A stretch of 61,692 bases of DNA from Anaerococcus sp. (lineage in GTDB: Bacteria > Bacillota > Clostridia > Tissierellales > Peptoniphilaceae), in the NCBI RefSeq assembly GCF_030825785.1, contig NZ_JAPJPG010000004.1, positions 1-61,692 of the forward strand, written 5' to 3'. The translations under genes were made by a program, and so were the position numbers. Positions 35,174 to 44,381 of this stretch are shown in pieces. Within the stretch, counting starts at the first letter, position 1. Each line of letters starts with the position of its first letter. Below the pieces are notes generated by a model. It searched no databases. It was not told where the DNA came from and saw nothing but the letters and a program-made list of their open reading frames with translations.

Positions 35174-35590
35174 CTACACCCTTTCTTCCCTTCCTATAAT
35201 GAATAATAAAATAAAGTTCAAAATAATGACTATATAATAAAATATAGATCCGATTCTAAATTGCAAAATCAGTTGAACGATTTCTATTAGGGTCATCCCC
35301 CCGAAAAATAACTTATAAGAGAAATTGACTCCGTACTTTTTTACTGTAAAAAATGTATAAAGGGAAATTACTACAGGACTTAAGACTCTGATAAATAAAT
35401 TAAAAACAATAGAATTTATATATTCATCAAAACCAAGACCTGGATTATTTTTGAGAATTTCTCTATAAACTTCGATATCTTTAGCCATCATCAAGGCTTC
35501 TATAGAAGAAGCTAGGATAATTAAAGCTGATACTATCAAAATCTTTAATATAAAGCTCTCTCTTTTTTTCTCTAATTCTAATCTTTTCAT
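35174..35590 (-). CDS. Four-helix membrane protein of unknown function
   Basis: This 138-residue protein has a basic N-terminus and about four hydrophobic segments (residues 15-35, 52-75, 85-105 and 110-132). I do not recognise a family. It is encoded between the binding protein and malF in the same direction, with 3 bp to malF, so it is probably an accessory part of the importer. A large hairpin separates it from malE. Confidence 0.65.
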   Translation of the reverse strand: MKRLELEKKRESFILKILIVSALIILASSIEALMMAKDIEVYREILKNNPGLGFDEYINSIVFNLFIRVLSPVVISLYTFFTVKKYGVNFSYKLFFGGMTLIEIVQLILQFRIGSIFYYIVIILNFILLFIIGREERV

Positions 35591-35599
35591 AATAGTGAA

Positions 35600-35673
35600 A
35601 GAAAGGCCTAGGCCAGAGAAACTAGATATTTATACAAATCTCATCTAGTTTCTTTAGCTATTTTGGCCTTTCT
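35600..35673 (-). terminator. Large two-step hairpin after malE (partial terminator or mRNA-end stabiliser)
   Basis: An outer stem (AGAAAGGCC at 35600-35608 with GGCCTTTCT at 35665-35673) encloses an inner 11-bp stem (35617-35627 with 35643-35653). Only a weak T-run follows. Such structures after binding-protein genes allow higher expression of the binding protein than of the permeases. Confidence 0.7.
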
Positions 35674-35686
35674 CTTACCCTATTAA

Positions 35687-37012
35687 CTATTTGCTAAAGT
35701 TTGCCATCATTGAGTCGAATGAAGCCTTTAATTGGTTGTAAGCTTCTTCTTCATTAGCTGGTTTAACTGAGTTCCAAGAAAGAATTGCATTCTTGTAAGT
35801 ATCCCAAACGTCTCCCCATTCCTTAAATAATGGTCTTGCTGGAGCAGTTTCGTAAGATTTGATTGTAGCTTCGATGATTGCCTTATCAGAATCTGGTAAG
35901 TCTGATGCTTGATAATCTTCGTTCTTTACATTTTCAAGAATCTTTCCTGTAGATTTATATAAATCTATTGCAAATTCAGGATTTACAAGTTGTTTGATCA
36001 TTTCGTTAGCTATTGCTTTCTTGTTAGCGTCTTCTTCGATTCTAGCATTTATAGCAAGTCCCCAACCACTTTGCCAGTGATTTAGAGCTTTTCCAGCTAT
36101 AGTAATGTTGTCAATTGGATAAACTTCAAGGTTTCCTTCGCCAGCTTGTTCAGAAATTGCAGCAGCATCCCAAGCACCACCAATTCTAGCAACTCCGCCT
36201 GCACCTTCCTTGAAGGTTTCGTCTATATATCCCCAACCTGCATCTGGGTCAAATAATTGTGTGCCTGCATCGTTGTGTTTCTTCCAATATTCAAACAAAG
36301 CTTTTATTGTAGCCTGTTTTTCAGGCTCAAGGTCTTTCCAGTCTTTTGTAAAATCTGAGAATAGATTACCTTGGTCATCTTTACCTAGAAGTTCAATGTT
36401 TGATGAGTTTGTTGCAGCAACTCCGTACCAAGCATCAAAGATTGGAAGAAGAACTGTTGACTCATCAGCTACATCATTAAGCTCGATTGGTTTAGATAGG
36501 TCAACTCCCTTTTCTTCGGCATTTTTCTTGTTTACGTAAGTAATAAGAGTTTCGATATTGTATGGGAAAGCAAAGTATTCACCATCGATATTGAAGTTTC
36601 CACCGATTCCCTTATCGAAATCATCCCAGCCACCGATTTCATCAGCAAGAGCCTTAGAGTCAATTGCACCAAGGATGTCGTTGTTTACAAGTCCAACAAG
36701 TCTATCTGCTGGTATTGCAAAAAGGTCAGCAACATCTTCGTTGTTGGCATCTGTTTGATCTAGGATATCCAAGTGGTCGAAAGCTCCTACTTCTTTAAGT
36801 TCGATTTCTGCATTAGGATATTTTTCCTTAACTCTCTCAGCCGCTTTCTCATAATGATCCATCCATTCTTTTTCAACTTGAACGGAAATCTTGCCTGAAA
36901 CATCTCCTGGATCACTAGGAGCTTCTTCACCTTTGTCCGCTCCCTTGCCGCCACATGCAGCAAGTACTACTGATAGCGATAAAGCCATCAACATCTTTAA
37001 TTTATTTTTCAT
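35687..37012 (-). CDS. malE: Maltodextrin-binding lipoprotein, MalE type
   Basis: This 441-residue solute-binding lipoprotein starts at the ATG at 37012, with GGGAGG before it. An in-frame upstream extension would spoil the signal peptide. Lipidated Cys20 lies in LSLSVVLAACGG. The fold shows ISVQVEKEWMDHYEKAAERV, YAFPY-like FAFPYNIETLI, GAWDA and NHWQSGWGLAINA, as in MalE/GanO proteins. It is anchored outside the membrane and delivers malto-oligosaccharides or a related glucan to the MalF-MalG pair. A paralogous gene upstream is broken. Confidence 0.9.
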   Translation of the reverse strand: MKNKLKMLMALSLSVVLAACGGKGADKGEEAPSDPGDVSGKISVQVEKEWMDHYEKAAERVKEKYPNAEIELKEVGAFDHLDILDQTDANNEDVADLFAIPADRLVGLVNNDILGAIDSKALADEIGGWDDFDKGIGGNFNIDGEYFAFPYNIETLITYVNKKNAEEKGVDLSKPIELNDVADESTVLLPIFDAWYGVAATNSSNIELLGKDDQGNLFSDFTKDWKDLEPEKQATIKALFEYWKKHNDAGTQLFDPDAGWGYIDETFKEGAGGVARIGGAWDAAAISEQAGEGNLEVYPIDNITIAGKALNHWQSGWGLAINARIEEDANKKAIANEMIKQLVNPEFAIDLYKSTGKILENVKNEDYQASDLPDSDKAIIEATIKSYETAPARPLFKEWGDVWDTYKNAILSWNSVKPANEEEAYNQLKASFDSMMANFSK

Positions 37013-37463
37013 AAAATCCTCCCTTGTTTTCATCTTCAGTGAAAACGTTATTTGATTCTGTATATACATTATACATTAGTTTGAAAATAAATGGAAGCAA
37101 TTAGATAATTTATTTCAGACTTATTGTTAATTTTTATACAACTTTTTAGTCAAAAAACTATTCCTTTAACTAGGGTCATGGTTTATTATTATAGGAAATA
37201 GCCTTAGCAATCTTAAGTCAATACGGAATATAGCAACAAAAATTTATGTTTAAAGCTTAATTTCATCCAATTGTTCTAAATGTATATATGCAAAATTTAT
37301 AAATATTATTAGAAAAAAATGAAAAGGACTTCCAAAGGAAATTCTGATTGTTCTTTACGTGAATTTTCACGTTATTATTAATTCTTATATTTTAGTCGAA
37401 TAATAAATGCCCCCACAAACTATATATTTAGCTTGTGAGAGCAGATAAGCTTATTTAATTCTC
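37013..37463 (-). promoter_or_regulatory. malE upstream region with promoter, cre/LacI-like operator and palindromes
   Basis: On the minus strand TATAAT lies at 37068-37073. Between it and the ribosome site is TGAAAACGTTATTT (37040-37053), which matches a cre/LacI-type operator (TGAAA..CG..T) in one half and part of the other. Further upstream are a 16-base palindrome ACGTGAA-TT-TTCACGT (37357-37372) and a CACAAGCTA/TAGTTTGTG-like hairpin near 37412-37437, just after the malE-like pseudogene. Otherwise the stretch is AT-rich with no reading frame that I would call. Confidence 0.5.
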
Positions 37464-38540
37464 TTAGTTAAAGTTTGCCATCATAGATTCAAATGAAGCT
37501 TTAAGGGCCTTGTAGGCATCTTCCTCATTTTGTGGGTTTACAGAGTTCCAAGAAAGAACTGCATTTGAGTAGGTATCCCACACATCTCCCCATTCCTTAA
37601 ACAATGGTCTTGCTGGAGCCTTCTTGTATGAGTCAATAGTAGCCTTAATTATATCCTTGTCGATTTGATCAAGATTTGAATTTTGATATTCTTCTGCTGA
37701 TACATTTTCAAGAATTTTTCCTGAATACTTATATAAATCTTCGGCATATTCTGGATTAACTAACTCTTTAATCATAGCTTCAGCTAGGGCTTTCTTCTCC
37801 GCATCTTCTTCTAGTCTTGCATTTATAGCAAGTCCCCAACCACTTTGCCAGTGAGTTAGTGCTTTTCCAGCCAAGATGAGTTTTTCCATAGGATAAATCG
37901 CAAGATTACCTTAAAGCTCAATATTTGATGAGTTTGTTGCTGCTACTCCATACCAAGCGTCAAAGGCAGGAAATAGGACAGTTGATTCATCCTTGACATC
38001 ATTGATCTCTATATCCTTTTCTAAATCAATTCCTTTTTCCTTTGCATTTTGAGTATTCACATAGGTAATTAGAGTTTCGATATTGTAAGGAAATGCAAAG
38101 TATTCCCCATCTACTTTGAACTCTCCACCTAGTCCACTATCAAAATCATCCCAACCACCAATCTCTTCAGCAAGTTTTTGAGAATCTATGGCTCCTAATA
38201 CTTCATTTCCTACAAGACCTGCTAGTCTATCAGCTGGTATACAAAATAGGTCCGCTACATCCTCGTTGTTAGCATCTGTAGAATCAATTATTTCTATATG
38301 CTCCAAACCACCTATTGTTCTAAGCTCGATTTCGGCATTAGGAAATTCTTTCTTAACTCTTTCTGCCGCCGCCTCATAATGCTTCATCCAATCTTCTTCT
38401 AATTGGACAGAGATTTTGATATTTGCTTCTTTGTCCACATCTTTAGCTGACTTGTCTCTTTCTTTATCTGCCTTATTCCCACAAGCTGTAAGAACTAGGG
38501 CAGCAGATAGGGCAAGTAACTTTCCAACGATTTTTTTCAT
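37464..38540 (-). pseudogene. Second MalE-type binding protein, broken by an in-frame deletion with a stop at the junction
   Basis: The first part (37911-38540) encodes a signal peptide with lipobox Cys20 (LSAALVLTACGN) and the N-domain up to NSSNIEL, then TAA. The same frame continues directly as GNLAIYP and LILAGKALTHWQSGWG to 37464. The intact paralogue has 84 residues between NIEL and GNLEVYP. So about 84 codons are lost and a TAA sits at the scar. Reading frame before and after is the same, and the rest is undamaged, so the event looks recent. A 10-bp inverted repeat (38584-38615) lies upstream. Confidence 0.88.
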
Positions 38541-38700
38541 TTTTCCTCCCTTTGTTAGATTTTAAATGACACAATACTTCTCCTATAAAAGACTGATATC
38601 AATAGGTCTTTTATAAAAAATGCATCAAATAAAATCTTTATGATATATTTATATTATATAATATATTAAAGAAAAATGAAAATATTAATATTTTCCACTG

Positions 38701-38726
38701 AAAAAACCATTCCCCTAAGGGAATGG
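38701..38726 (-). terminator. Terminator of the ctsR-clpC operon
   Basis: CCATTCCC (38707-38714) pairs perfectly with GGGAATGG (38719-38726) around CTAA, and the minus strand continues with TTTTTT. Confidence 0.92.
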
Positions 38727-38733
38727 CTATATC

Positions 38734-41178
38734 TTATTCTGTCACTTTTTCAAGTTCTTTTTTCTTTTCTCTTCTTCTTTTCTCTTTACTTATATTCCTA
38801 AAGACTAAGCTATCTTTCCTAACTGAAATTCTAATGGTTTCGTCTCTTTTTAGTTTTCCATCTAGGATATCTTCTGCCAGTCTATCGTCGATCATTTTTG
38901 TTATGTGACGTTCTAGTGGTCTTGCTCCGTACTCTGGGTCGAAGCCTTCTTTGGCTAGAAGTTTTACAACCTTTTGGTCATAGACTATATCTAGGTCGAT
39001 TTCGTTTAGTCTTTGTCTAGTTTTTTCAAGCATTAGGCCTGAGATTTCTCCTATTTCAGCTTCTCCTAGTGGCTTAAACATTATGACTTGGTCAAGTCTG
39101 TTTAGAAACTCTGGTGCAAAGGAATCTTTGATGGCTTTTTCTATGATTTCTGATGTTCTTTCTTCTTCCGCTTCTTTTTGATCACCAAGCTCAAATCCTA
39201 TGCTCTTACTTGTGGATAGGCTTCTGACACCGATATTGCTTGTCATGATTATGATTGTATTTTTGAAATCTGCCGTTCTTCCTTGGCCATCTGTTAGTCT
39301 TCCGTCATCTAATATTTGAAGGAGAAGATTAAAGACATCTGGATGGGCCTTTTCTATCTCATCAAAGAGTATTACAGAGTAAGGATTTGTCCTTACAGCC
39401 TCTGTTAATTGGCCACCTTCTTCATAGCCTACATATCCTGGAGGAGATCCTACCAGTCTTGATACGGCGAATTTTTCCATATATTCACTCATATCCATCC
39501 TTATGAGTTTATCCTCTGATCCAAAGAGATCTTGTGCTAGAGTTTTTGCAAGATAGGTTTTTCCAACTCCTGTTGGTCCTACAAAGATAAAGGATCCGAT
39601 TGGTTTTTTAGGATCTTTTAGTCCAACCCTTGCTCTTTTGATTGACCTTGCTACTGAATCTATAGCATCTTTTTGACCAATTACTGATAATTTTAACTCT
39701 TCGTCTAGGTTAGCGTATTTTTCCATCTCATCTTCTGTCAGTTTTTCTACTGGAACCTTGGACCAATTTGCCACAACGCTTGCTATATCATCGTAGGATA
39801 TAAAGAGTCTGTCCTTATTTTCCTTCTCTTTTTCTTTTTCTATTTCAAGATCGAATTTCGCTTGGTTTATCTTATCCCTAAGCTCTGCTGCCCTTTCGAA
39901 GTCTTGGTCTCTTACCGCTTGCTCCTTTTCCTTATTAAGTTTTTCTAACTTATCTTCACTAGGTGCTGAGTCGTCTTCTTTTTGGAAGACAGCTATCCTA
40001 ATCTTAGAACTTGCTTCATCGATTAAATCTATGGCCTTGTCAGGAAGGTAACGGTCTGAGATATATCTATCAGATAAATCTACCGCAGCTTCTATAGCCT
40101 CATCTGTAATCTCTACCCCATGGTGGTCTTCGTATTTATCTTTTAGTCCTTGGATAATCTTTCTAGCATCTTCAAGGCTTGGCTCATCAACTTGAATTGG
40201 CTGCATACGGCGGCTAAGGGCAGAGTCTTTTTCAACATGTTTTCTGTACTCCTCTATAGTGGTCGCTCCCATGATTTGAATCTCTCCTTTAGCAAGGATT
40301 GGCTTTAGGATATTTGCTGCATCCATTGATCCTTCAGAGGCTCCTGCTCCTAGAACCATGTGGAATTCATCTATAAATAGAATTACATCGTCTCTTTTGC
40401 CAATTTCTTCGAAGAGTTTTTTAAGTCTATCTTCAAAGTCTCCCCTGTATTTACTTCCTGCTATCATGCTAGCAAGGTCAAGGCTTAGGATTCTCTTATC
40501 CTTTATAATCTTTGGTACATCTTTCGCCACAATTCTTTGGGCAAGGCCTTCTGCTATGGCAGTCTTACCCACACCTGGAGCTCCGATTAGGATTGGATTG
40601 TTTTTTCTCCTTCTCATTAGGATTTGTACAAGTCTTTCTATTTCTGTATCTCTTCCTATTACGGGGTCGATTTTTCCATTTTCTGCTAGCTCATTTAGGT
40701 CATTTGTGTATTTGGTCACATTTTCAGAAAACTTTGAAGATGATCCTTTTGTCTTGTAGACTTCTTTTAACATCGTATCTAAGTTTTTCCCTATGACCTT
40801 CTTATCAAGACCAGATAGGAGAAACATGAGATTGGTGAATGAATCATCATCGTTTATCAAAGCTTGAAGGATATCTTCTTCGTTAACTACAGAGCTTTTT
40901 CTCGCCATAGCGATCTCTCTAGCTTTTTCAAATGTTGTCCTTACTTTCTTTGAAAATTCTGTAGCAGGTCTTTGGGAATTGCCCCTGCCTATGTTATTTA
41001 TTACTATAGACCTAAAGAGGTCGTAGTTAGCCCCGCTTTTTTCCAAGGCCTTGTTCGCAATAGAGCCTGTCTTCATCAGAGCAAGAAGCAAGTGCTCGCT
41101 TCCTATATAGTCGTGGTTTAAGGAATAAGACTCTCTTCTTGCCTGGGAGGTAAGTCTGTTTAGTCTATTATTTTCCAT
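38734..41178 (-). CDS. clpC: AAA+ protease chaperone ClpC
   Basis: This class III heat-shock unfoldase works with ClpP. The 814-residue protein has the N-terminal double Clp repeat (residues 1-140). AAA+ 1 has Walker A GAPGVGKTA and Walker B VILFIDEFH. A UVR motif sits in the middle region (near 420-450, RDQDFERAAELRDKI). AAA+ 2 has Walker A GPTGVGKTY, pore loop GYVGYEEGG, and an IGF tripeptide loop (KSIGFEL) that docks to ClpP. It is last in the ctsR-mcsA-mcsB-clpC operon and overlaps mcsB by one base. Confidence 0.97.
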   Translation of the reverse strand: MENNRLNRLTSQARRESYSLNHDYIGSEHLLLALMKTGSIANKALEKSGANYDLFRSIVINNIGRGNSQRPATEFSKKVRTTFEKAREIAMARKSSVVNEEDILQALINDDDSFTNLMFLLSGLDKKVIGKNLDTMLKEVYKTKGSSSKFSENVTKYTNDLNELAENGKIDPVIGRDTEIERLVQILMRRRKNNPILIGAPGVGKTAIAEGLAQRIVAKDVPKIIKDKRILSLDLASMIAGSKYRGDFEDRLKKLFEEIGKRDDVILFIDEFHMVLGAGASEGSMDAANILKPILAKGEIQIMGATTIEEYRKHVEKDSALSRRMQPIQVDEPSLEDARKIIQGLKDKYEDHHGVEITDEAIEAAVDLSDRYISDRYLPDKAIDLIDEASSKIRIAVFQKEDDSAPSEDKLEKLNKEKEQAVRDQDFERAAELRDKINQAKFDLEIEKEKEKENKDRLFISYDDIASVVANWSKVPVEKLTEDEMEKYANLDEELKLSVIGQKDAIDSVARSIKRARVGLKDPKKPIGSFIFVGPTGVGKTYLAKTLAQDLFGSEDKLIRMDMSEYMEKFAVSRLVGSPPGYVGYEEGGQLTEAVRTNPYSVILFDEIEKAHPDVFNLLLQILDDGRLTDGQGRTADFKNTIIIMTSNIGVRSLSTSKSIGFELGDQKEAEEERTSEIIEKAIKDSFAPEFLNRLDQVIMFKPLGEAEIGEISGLMLEKTRQRLNEIDLDIVYDQKVVKLLAKEGFDPEYGARPLERHITKMIDDRLAEDILDGKLKRDETIRISVRKDSLVFRNISKEKRRREKKKELEKVTE

Positions 41179-42146
41179 TATCGCTCCTTAATATATTCCT
41201 TAAGAAATAGGTATCTATCCTCATCCCTATTTCCCTTATACTTATTCTTAGAAAGATTAAATATTAGATAGTCGAGCTCATCGTTTGTAAAGTTTGTATC
41301 AAAGCCTAGAACATTGTATTTCTTTAGCCCATATATATCTTTACTCATAAGCTCTAGGCTCTTATCTAAGCCCAGGTTTAAATTATTTTCCATAATCTCT
41401 ATATAATCTTTTATTTCTTCATCTTTTATACTATTTAAAACTTGATAGTCTCTTCTAAATCTTCTCTCATTTCTGACAAGTATATCCAAAGCCTTCTCGA
41501 ACTTATCCATAGCTTCATCCATATCCTTCCAGTAATTTCCAACATTTTTGATTATATAAATATCATCTGCATATCTCTTGTAGTATTTTGGAAGGAATTT
41601 ATCAATATAGATTCTTTCGTGAAGGAGACTTTGTTTTAGGCCAAAATAGGCCTTATCATCATCCACCATAGCAAAAAGAAAGGCCTTTACGAAAACTTCT
41701 ACTCCACTTCCCGCATTTCGCCCATCTTGGGTTAGGTAGCCAAACTCCTGGGAGAAGGCAAAGTCTAGGATTTCGTCAAGCTTTTCTTCGATCAGATAGG
41801 CCTTCTTGTAGGCAGATTTTAAATCAAGATTAAAATCTCTGATATTAATCGCCAAATGGTCTCTGTCGTTAATTGTTAGTATATAGTCATCTTCTATGAC
41901 AAGACCTATTTCAGAAAGTTTGTTTGGACAATCTTCTGATAGGACAAAAGACTTTATCAAGCCCTCTAGCTCGTCTTCGTCTAAATCTTCCAGAAGAATT
42001 AATTTGTCCCCGTAAATTTTCCTAAAGATTTCTATAACTTCCTTGCTCGCTTCAAGAGTCATGCTAGCTGGAAAGTCGAAGCCTTCAAGATTTCTTCTAA
42101 GAGAGAAATTTGAAGAAAGTATTATATCTTTGCTGTATTCTATCAA
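41178..42146 (-). CDS. mcsB: McsB-like protein, phosphagen-kinase fold but catalytic residues lost
   Basis: Position between mcsA and clpC and several conserved blocks identify it as the McsB homologue (protein arginine kinase). SSNFSLRRNLEGFDFPA replaces SSRVRLARNL..PFP, INDRDHLAI replaces INEEDHLRI, and GYLTQDGRNAGSG replaces GYLTxCPTNVGTG. The catalytic Cys is therefore Asp141, and the nucleotide-binding Arg residues of the first block are absent. The later Arg-rich nucleotide segments are also not recognisable. At 322 residues it is slightly short (usual about 355). It probably cannot phosphorylate arginine and may act as a pseudokinase adaptor. It overlaps mcsA by 4 bp. Confidence 0.85.
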   Translation of the reverse strand: MIEYSKDIILSSNFSLRRNLEGFDFPASMTLEASKEVIEIFRKIYGDKLILLEDLDEDELEGLIKSFVLSEDCPNKLSEIGLVIEDDYILTINDRDHLAINIRDFNLDLKSAYKKAYLIEEKLDEILDFAFSQEFGYLTQDGRNAGSGVEVFVKAFLFAMVDDDKAYFGLKQSLLHERIYIDKFLPKYYKRYADDIYIIKNVGNYWKDMDEAMDKFEKALDILVRNERRFRRDYQVLNSIKDEEIKDYIEIMENNLNLGLDKSLELMSKDIYGLKKYNVLGFDTNFTNDELDYLIFNLSKNKYKGNRDEDRYLFLKEYIKER

Positions 42147-42724
42147 TTTCTCACCTGCATATTCAATTCATCTATTTGCTCTTTTATGCTTTGAGCTTGT
42201 TCATAATCTTCTATTTCAACTGAAACTTGAAGTTTTTCTTGAAGATTTTTGATCTTTGTAGCAATATCTTTAAAGTTTCTCTCTTTTCTAGGAAATTTCC
42301 CCTCGTAGGTCCTTAGATTATTGTAGGTCCTTAAAGTCTTAGTTGTAAGCTTATCATTGAGTTTGTAACAATCAGGACAAGCAAATACACCGTGTTTTAT
42401 ATTTGATGCAAGATTGCCACAAGTAGGGCAAGCCTCATCTCCTAGATTGTTTAGGAGACCATAAGAATAATTATTTTCCTTAAATCTATAATCATAGTAG
42501 GAATCTATAACTTCCTCAAGGCTTGGCAAAAACTCCTCTATCAAATTTTCTATATTTTTTCTGTCGAGATTTTCTCCACCTTCTTTGATATTGCCATTTT
42601 CATCGACTGAGACATCGGTGAATTTCATAAGACAATCATTACAAAGATGAAAGTTCTTCTCTTCTCCATTTATTATAGCTTTGACTGTAACAGTCGCTTC
42701 ATTATCGCATTTATCACATTTCAT
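42143..42724 (-). CDS. mcsA: McsA, zinc-finger activator of McsB/ClpC
   Basis: This 193-residue protein has two zinc modules, CDKC..CNDC near the N-terminus and CPTCG..CPDC in the middle. A C-terminal UVR-type helical hairpin (LQVSVEIEDYEQAQSIKEQI) of the kind that binds ClpC follows. In Bacillus it activates McsB and shapes ClpC activity. Spacing of one base to ctsR and a 4-bp overlap with mcsB show one transcript. Confidence 0.9.
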   Translation of the reverse strand: MKCDKCDNEATVTVKAIINGEEKNFHLCNDCLMKFTDVSVDENGNIKEGGENLDRKNIENLIEEFLPSLEEVIDSYYDYRFKENNYSYGLLNNLGDEACPTCGNLASNIKHGVFACPDCYKLNDKLTTKTLRTYNNLRTYEGKFPRKERNFKDIATKIKNLQEKLQVSVEIEDYEQAQSIKEQIDELNMQVRN

Positions 42725-42725
42725 A

Positions 42726-43193
42726 TTAATTACTCCTTGCCATAAGACTTAAGAGAATATTTCTGATTATATCGCTTCTTACGGCATTTCTATCTTTAAC
42801 TTCACTTATTTTTGAAAGAGCCTTATCGCTTGTAGCATATCTTGCCATCAAGTACTCGTTTTCTGTAAAGTATTCTCTCCTCAACAAGTCTTTAAAGAGG
42901 CTTTCGGCATTGTTTTGGCTCATGCTCTTCTTAAGATTTTTGGTCAAATAAGAAATATAAGTATCTTCATCTACAACACTTATAATTTTAATAAACCCAT
43001 TGCCGCCACGTTTACTTTCTATAAGGTACCCATTATATGGAGTAAATCTTGTAGAAAGAACATAGTTTATCTGACTAGGTGCACAATCAAAACGTGTCGC
43101 CAAGTCATTCCTGCCGATTTCAAGCATTCCGTCAACAGAATCTTCTAACATCATTTTTAGAAACCTCTCGATTTCTGAAGTAAGACCTGCCAT
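42726..43193 (-). CDS. ctsR: Class III stress repressor CtsR
   Basis: This 155-residue repressor has an N-terminal winged helix (LATRFDCAPSQINYVLSTRFT) and the glycine-rich wing SKRGGNGFIKI, the heat-sensing and McsB-phosphorylated loop in Bacillus (Arg retained). The C-terminal helical domain contains LFKDLLRREYFTENEYLMAR. It should repress its own operon via repeats just upstream. Confidence 0.95.
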   Translation of the reverse strand: MAGLTSEIERFLKMMLEDSVDGMLEIGRNDLATRFDCAPSQINYVLSTRFTPYNGYLIESKRGGNGFIKIISVVDEDTYISYLTKNLKKSMSQNNAESLFKDLLRREYFTENEYLMARYATSDKALSKISEVKDRNAVRSDIIRNILLSLMARSN

Positions 43194-43223
43194 AATTCAC
43201 CACTCTTTCTATATATTAATCTA

Positions 43224-43250
43224 AGTCAAATGATTGACTATCTCTGACCT
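43224..43250 (-). promoter_or_regulatory. CtsR-type operator repeats upstream of ctsR
   Basis: Minus-strand AGGTCA (43245-43250) and AGTCAA (43234-43239) are direct repeats 10 bases apart, against 11 in the classical heptad box. AGTCAA also forms an inverted pair with TTGACT (43224-43229) around 4 bases. These resemble the GGTCAAA half-sites bound by CtsR. Confidence 0.55.
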
Positions 43251-43402
43251 TCTTCTTTAAAAATAAAGAATCCTAATGATTCCTAGTAAAATTGTACTAT
43301 ATAGCAAGATGATTGCAAGTAGCGTATCTTTGCTTAAATTAAATAAAATTTAAGAAAACTCCCACATAAAGATTAAAATCCTCGCAGGAGTCACTTAATA
43401 TA

Positions 43403-44119
43403 CTAATCTCTCCTATTATTTCTGTTGCCATAAAGGAGAAATAATCTCAACAATTGTAGGGCCGTAGTTAGAGTTGCAGCTACATAGGTAAAGGCTGCAG
43501 CTTTTAGCATAGCTCTTGCTCCATCAAGCTCCTCGCCATGAAGCATACCACTTTCGTCTATTACTCTTATAGCCCTCCTTGAAGCGTCAAATTCCACCGG
43601 AAGAGTTACCAGCTGAAATATTAGAGCAAGAGAGAAAAGGATTAGCCCTAGGTCTAAAAGCTTCTGTTGGGATAAGAAAATCCCCAAAAGTATAACTGGA
43701 AAGGCAAGCTTTGATCCGAAGTTTACCGCAGGCACTAGCCATGACTTAATCCTTAAAGGAGCATAGCCTTCCTTGTATTGGATGACGTGGCCGCATTCGT
43801 GGGCTGCTACAGCAATAGATGCTATAGAAGTATCGGTAAAGGAGTCCCCAGATAGGGCTACTTCCTTGGTAGCAGGATTGAAGTAATCAGATAAGCTTCC
43901 TCCAATCTTTTTTATAGAAATATCATTGTATGAGTTTGTATCTAGGATATATTTAGCTGCCTCATAGCCCGTTATACCCTTTTTTGATTTGATTTTACTG
44001 TATTTGTTAAAGGCTTTTTGGATATTAGCCTGGGCAATCATTGATATTATGACACCTATTATGACTAGAAAATAGGTCTTGTCAAAATACATTGAGCCAA
44101 AGTAATATGGATTGTACAT
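43403..44119 (-). CDS. YugP-type membrane zinc metallopeptidase
   Basis: This 238-residue protein starts at the ATG at 44119 (MYNPYYFGSMYF), with AAGGAG before it. A TTG further upstream would include the promoter. The N-terminal helix is followed by the zinc motif AAHECGHVIQY (HExxH-like) and three more helices at the C-terminus with EFDASRRA between them. It belongs to Pfam Zn_peptidase_2. The physiological substrate is not established in the family. A TATAAT (44142-44147) sits just upstream, and the gene is monocistronic. Confidence 0.9.
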   Translation of the reverse strand: MYNPYYFGSMYFDKTYFLVIIGVIISMIAQANIQKAFNKYSKIKSKKGITGYEAAKYILDTNSYNDISIKKIGGSLSDYFNPATKEVALSGDSFTDTSIASIAVAAHECGHVIQYKEGYAPLRIKSWLVPAVNFGSKLAFPVILLGIFLSQQKLLDLGLILFSLALIFQLVTLPVEFDASRRAIRVIDESGMLHGEELDGARAMLKAAAFTYVAATLTTALQLLRLFLLYGNRNNRRD

Positions 44120-44170
44120 TTTTATCTCCTTCTTTTTTCTTATTATACCCAAATTGGAATTTTAGACACA

Positions 44171-44192
44171 GAAAAAGGGCTCCTAGAGCCCT
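44171..44192 (-). terminator. Terminator of the ktrBA operon
   Basis: AGGGCTC (44176-44182) pairs with GAGCCCT (44186-44192) around a three-base loop, and TTTTT follows on the minus strand. Confidence 0.85.
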
Positions 44193-44381
44193 CCTCCCTT
44201 ATAGAAAAGAATAAGTTAGTCCTAGTTTTCTAAGGGAAAACTATAAGGAATTAATAATGAAAAACCTAGCTATTTAATAGCTGATTTTATTATAACATCA
44301 TTTTCTTATTTATGCAAACTTTTTCTCAAATTTTCCCTTATAGCTATAATCTCAAATTTAGCACTTTATTACGTTTTCCTT

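Noticed and set aside
37464..37889. C-terminal binding-protein piece as an independent gene
   Set aside because: It continues in the same frame as the upstream piece across a TAA, has no ribosome site and no signal peptide.
38584..38615. 10-bp inverted repeat TATAAAAGAC / GTCTTTTATA upstream of the malE-like pseudogene, as a terminator
   Set aside because: No gene ends there in a matching direction. It could be an operator, but nothing else supports that.
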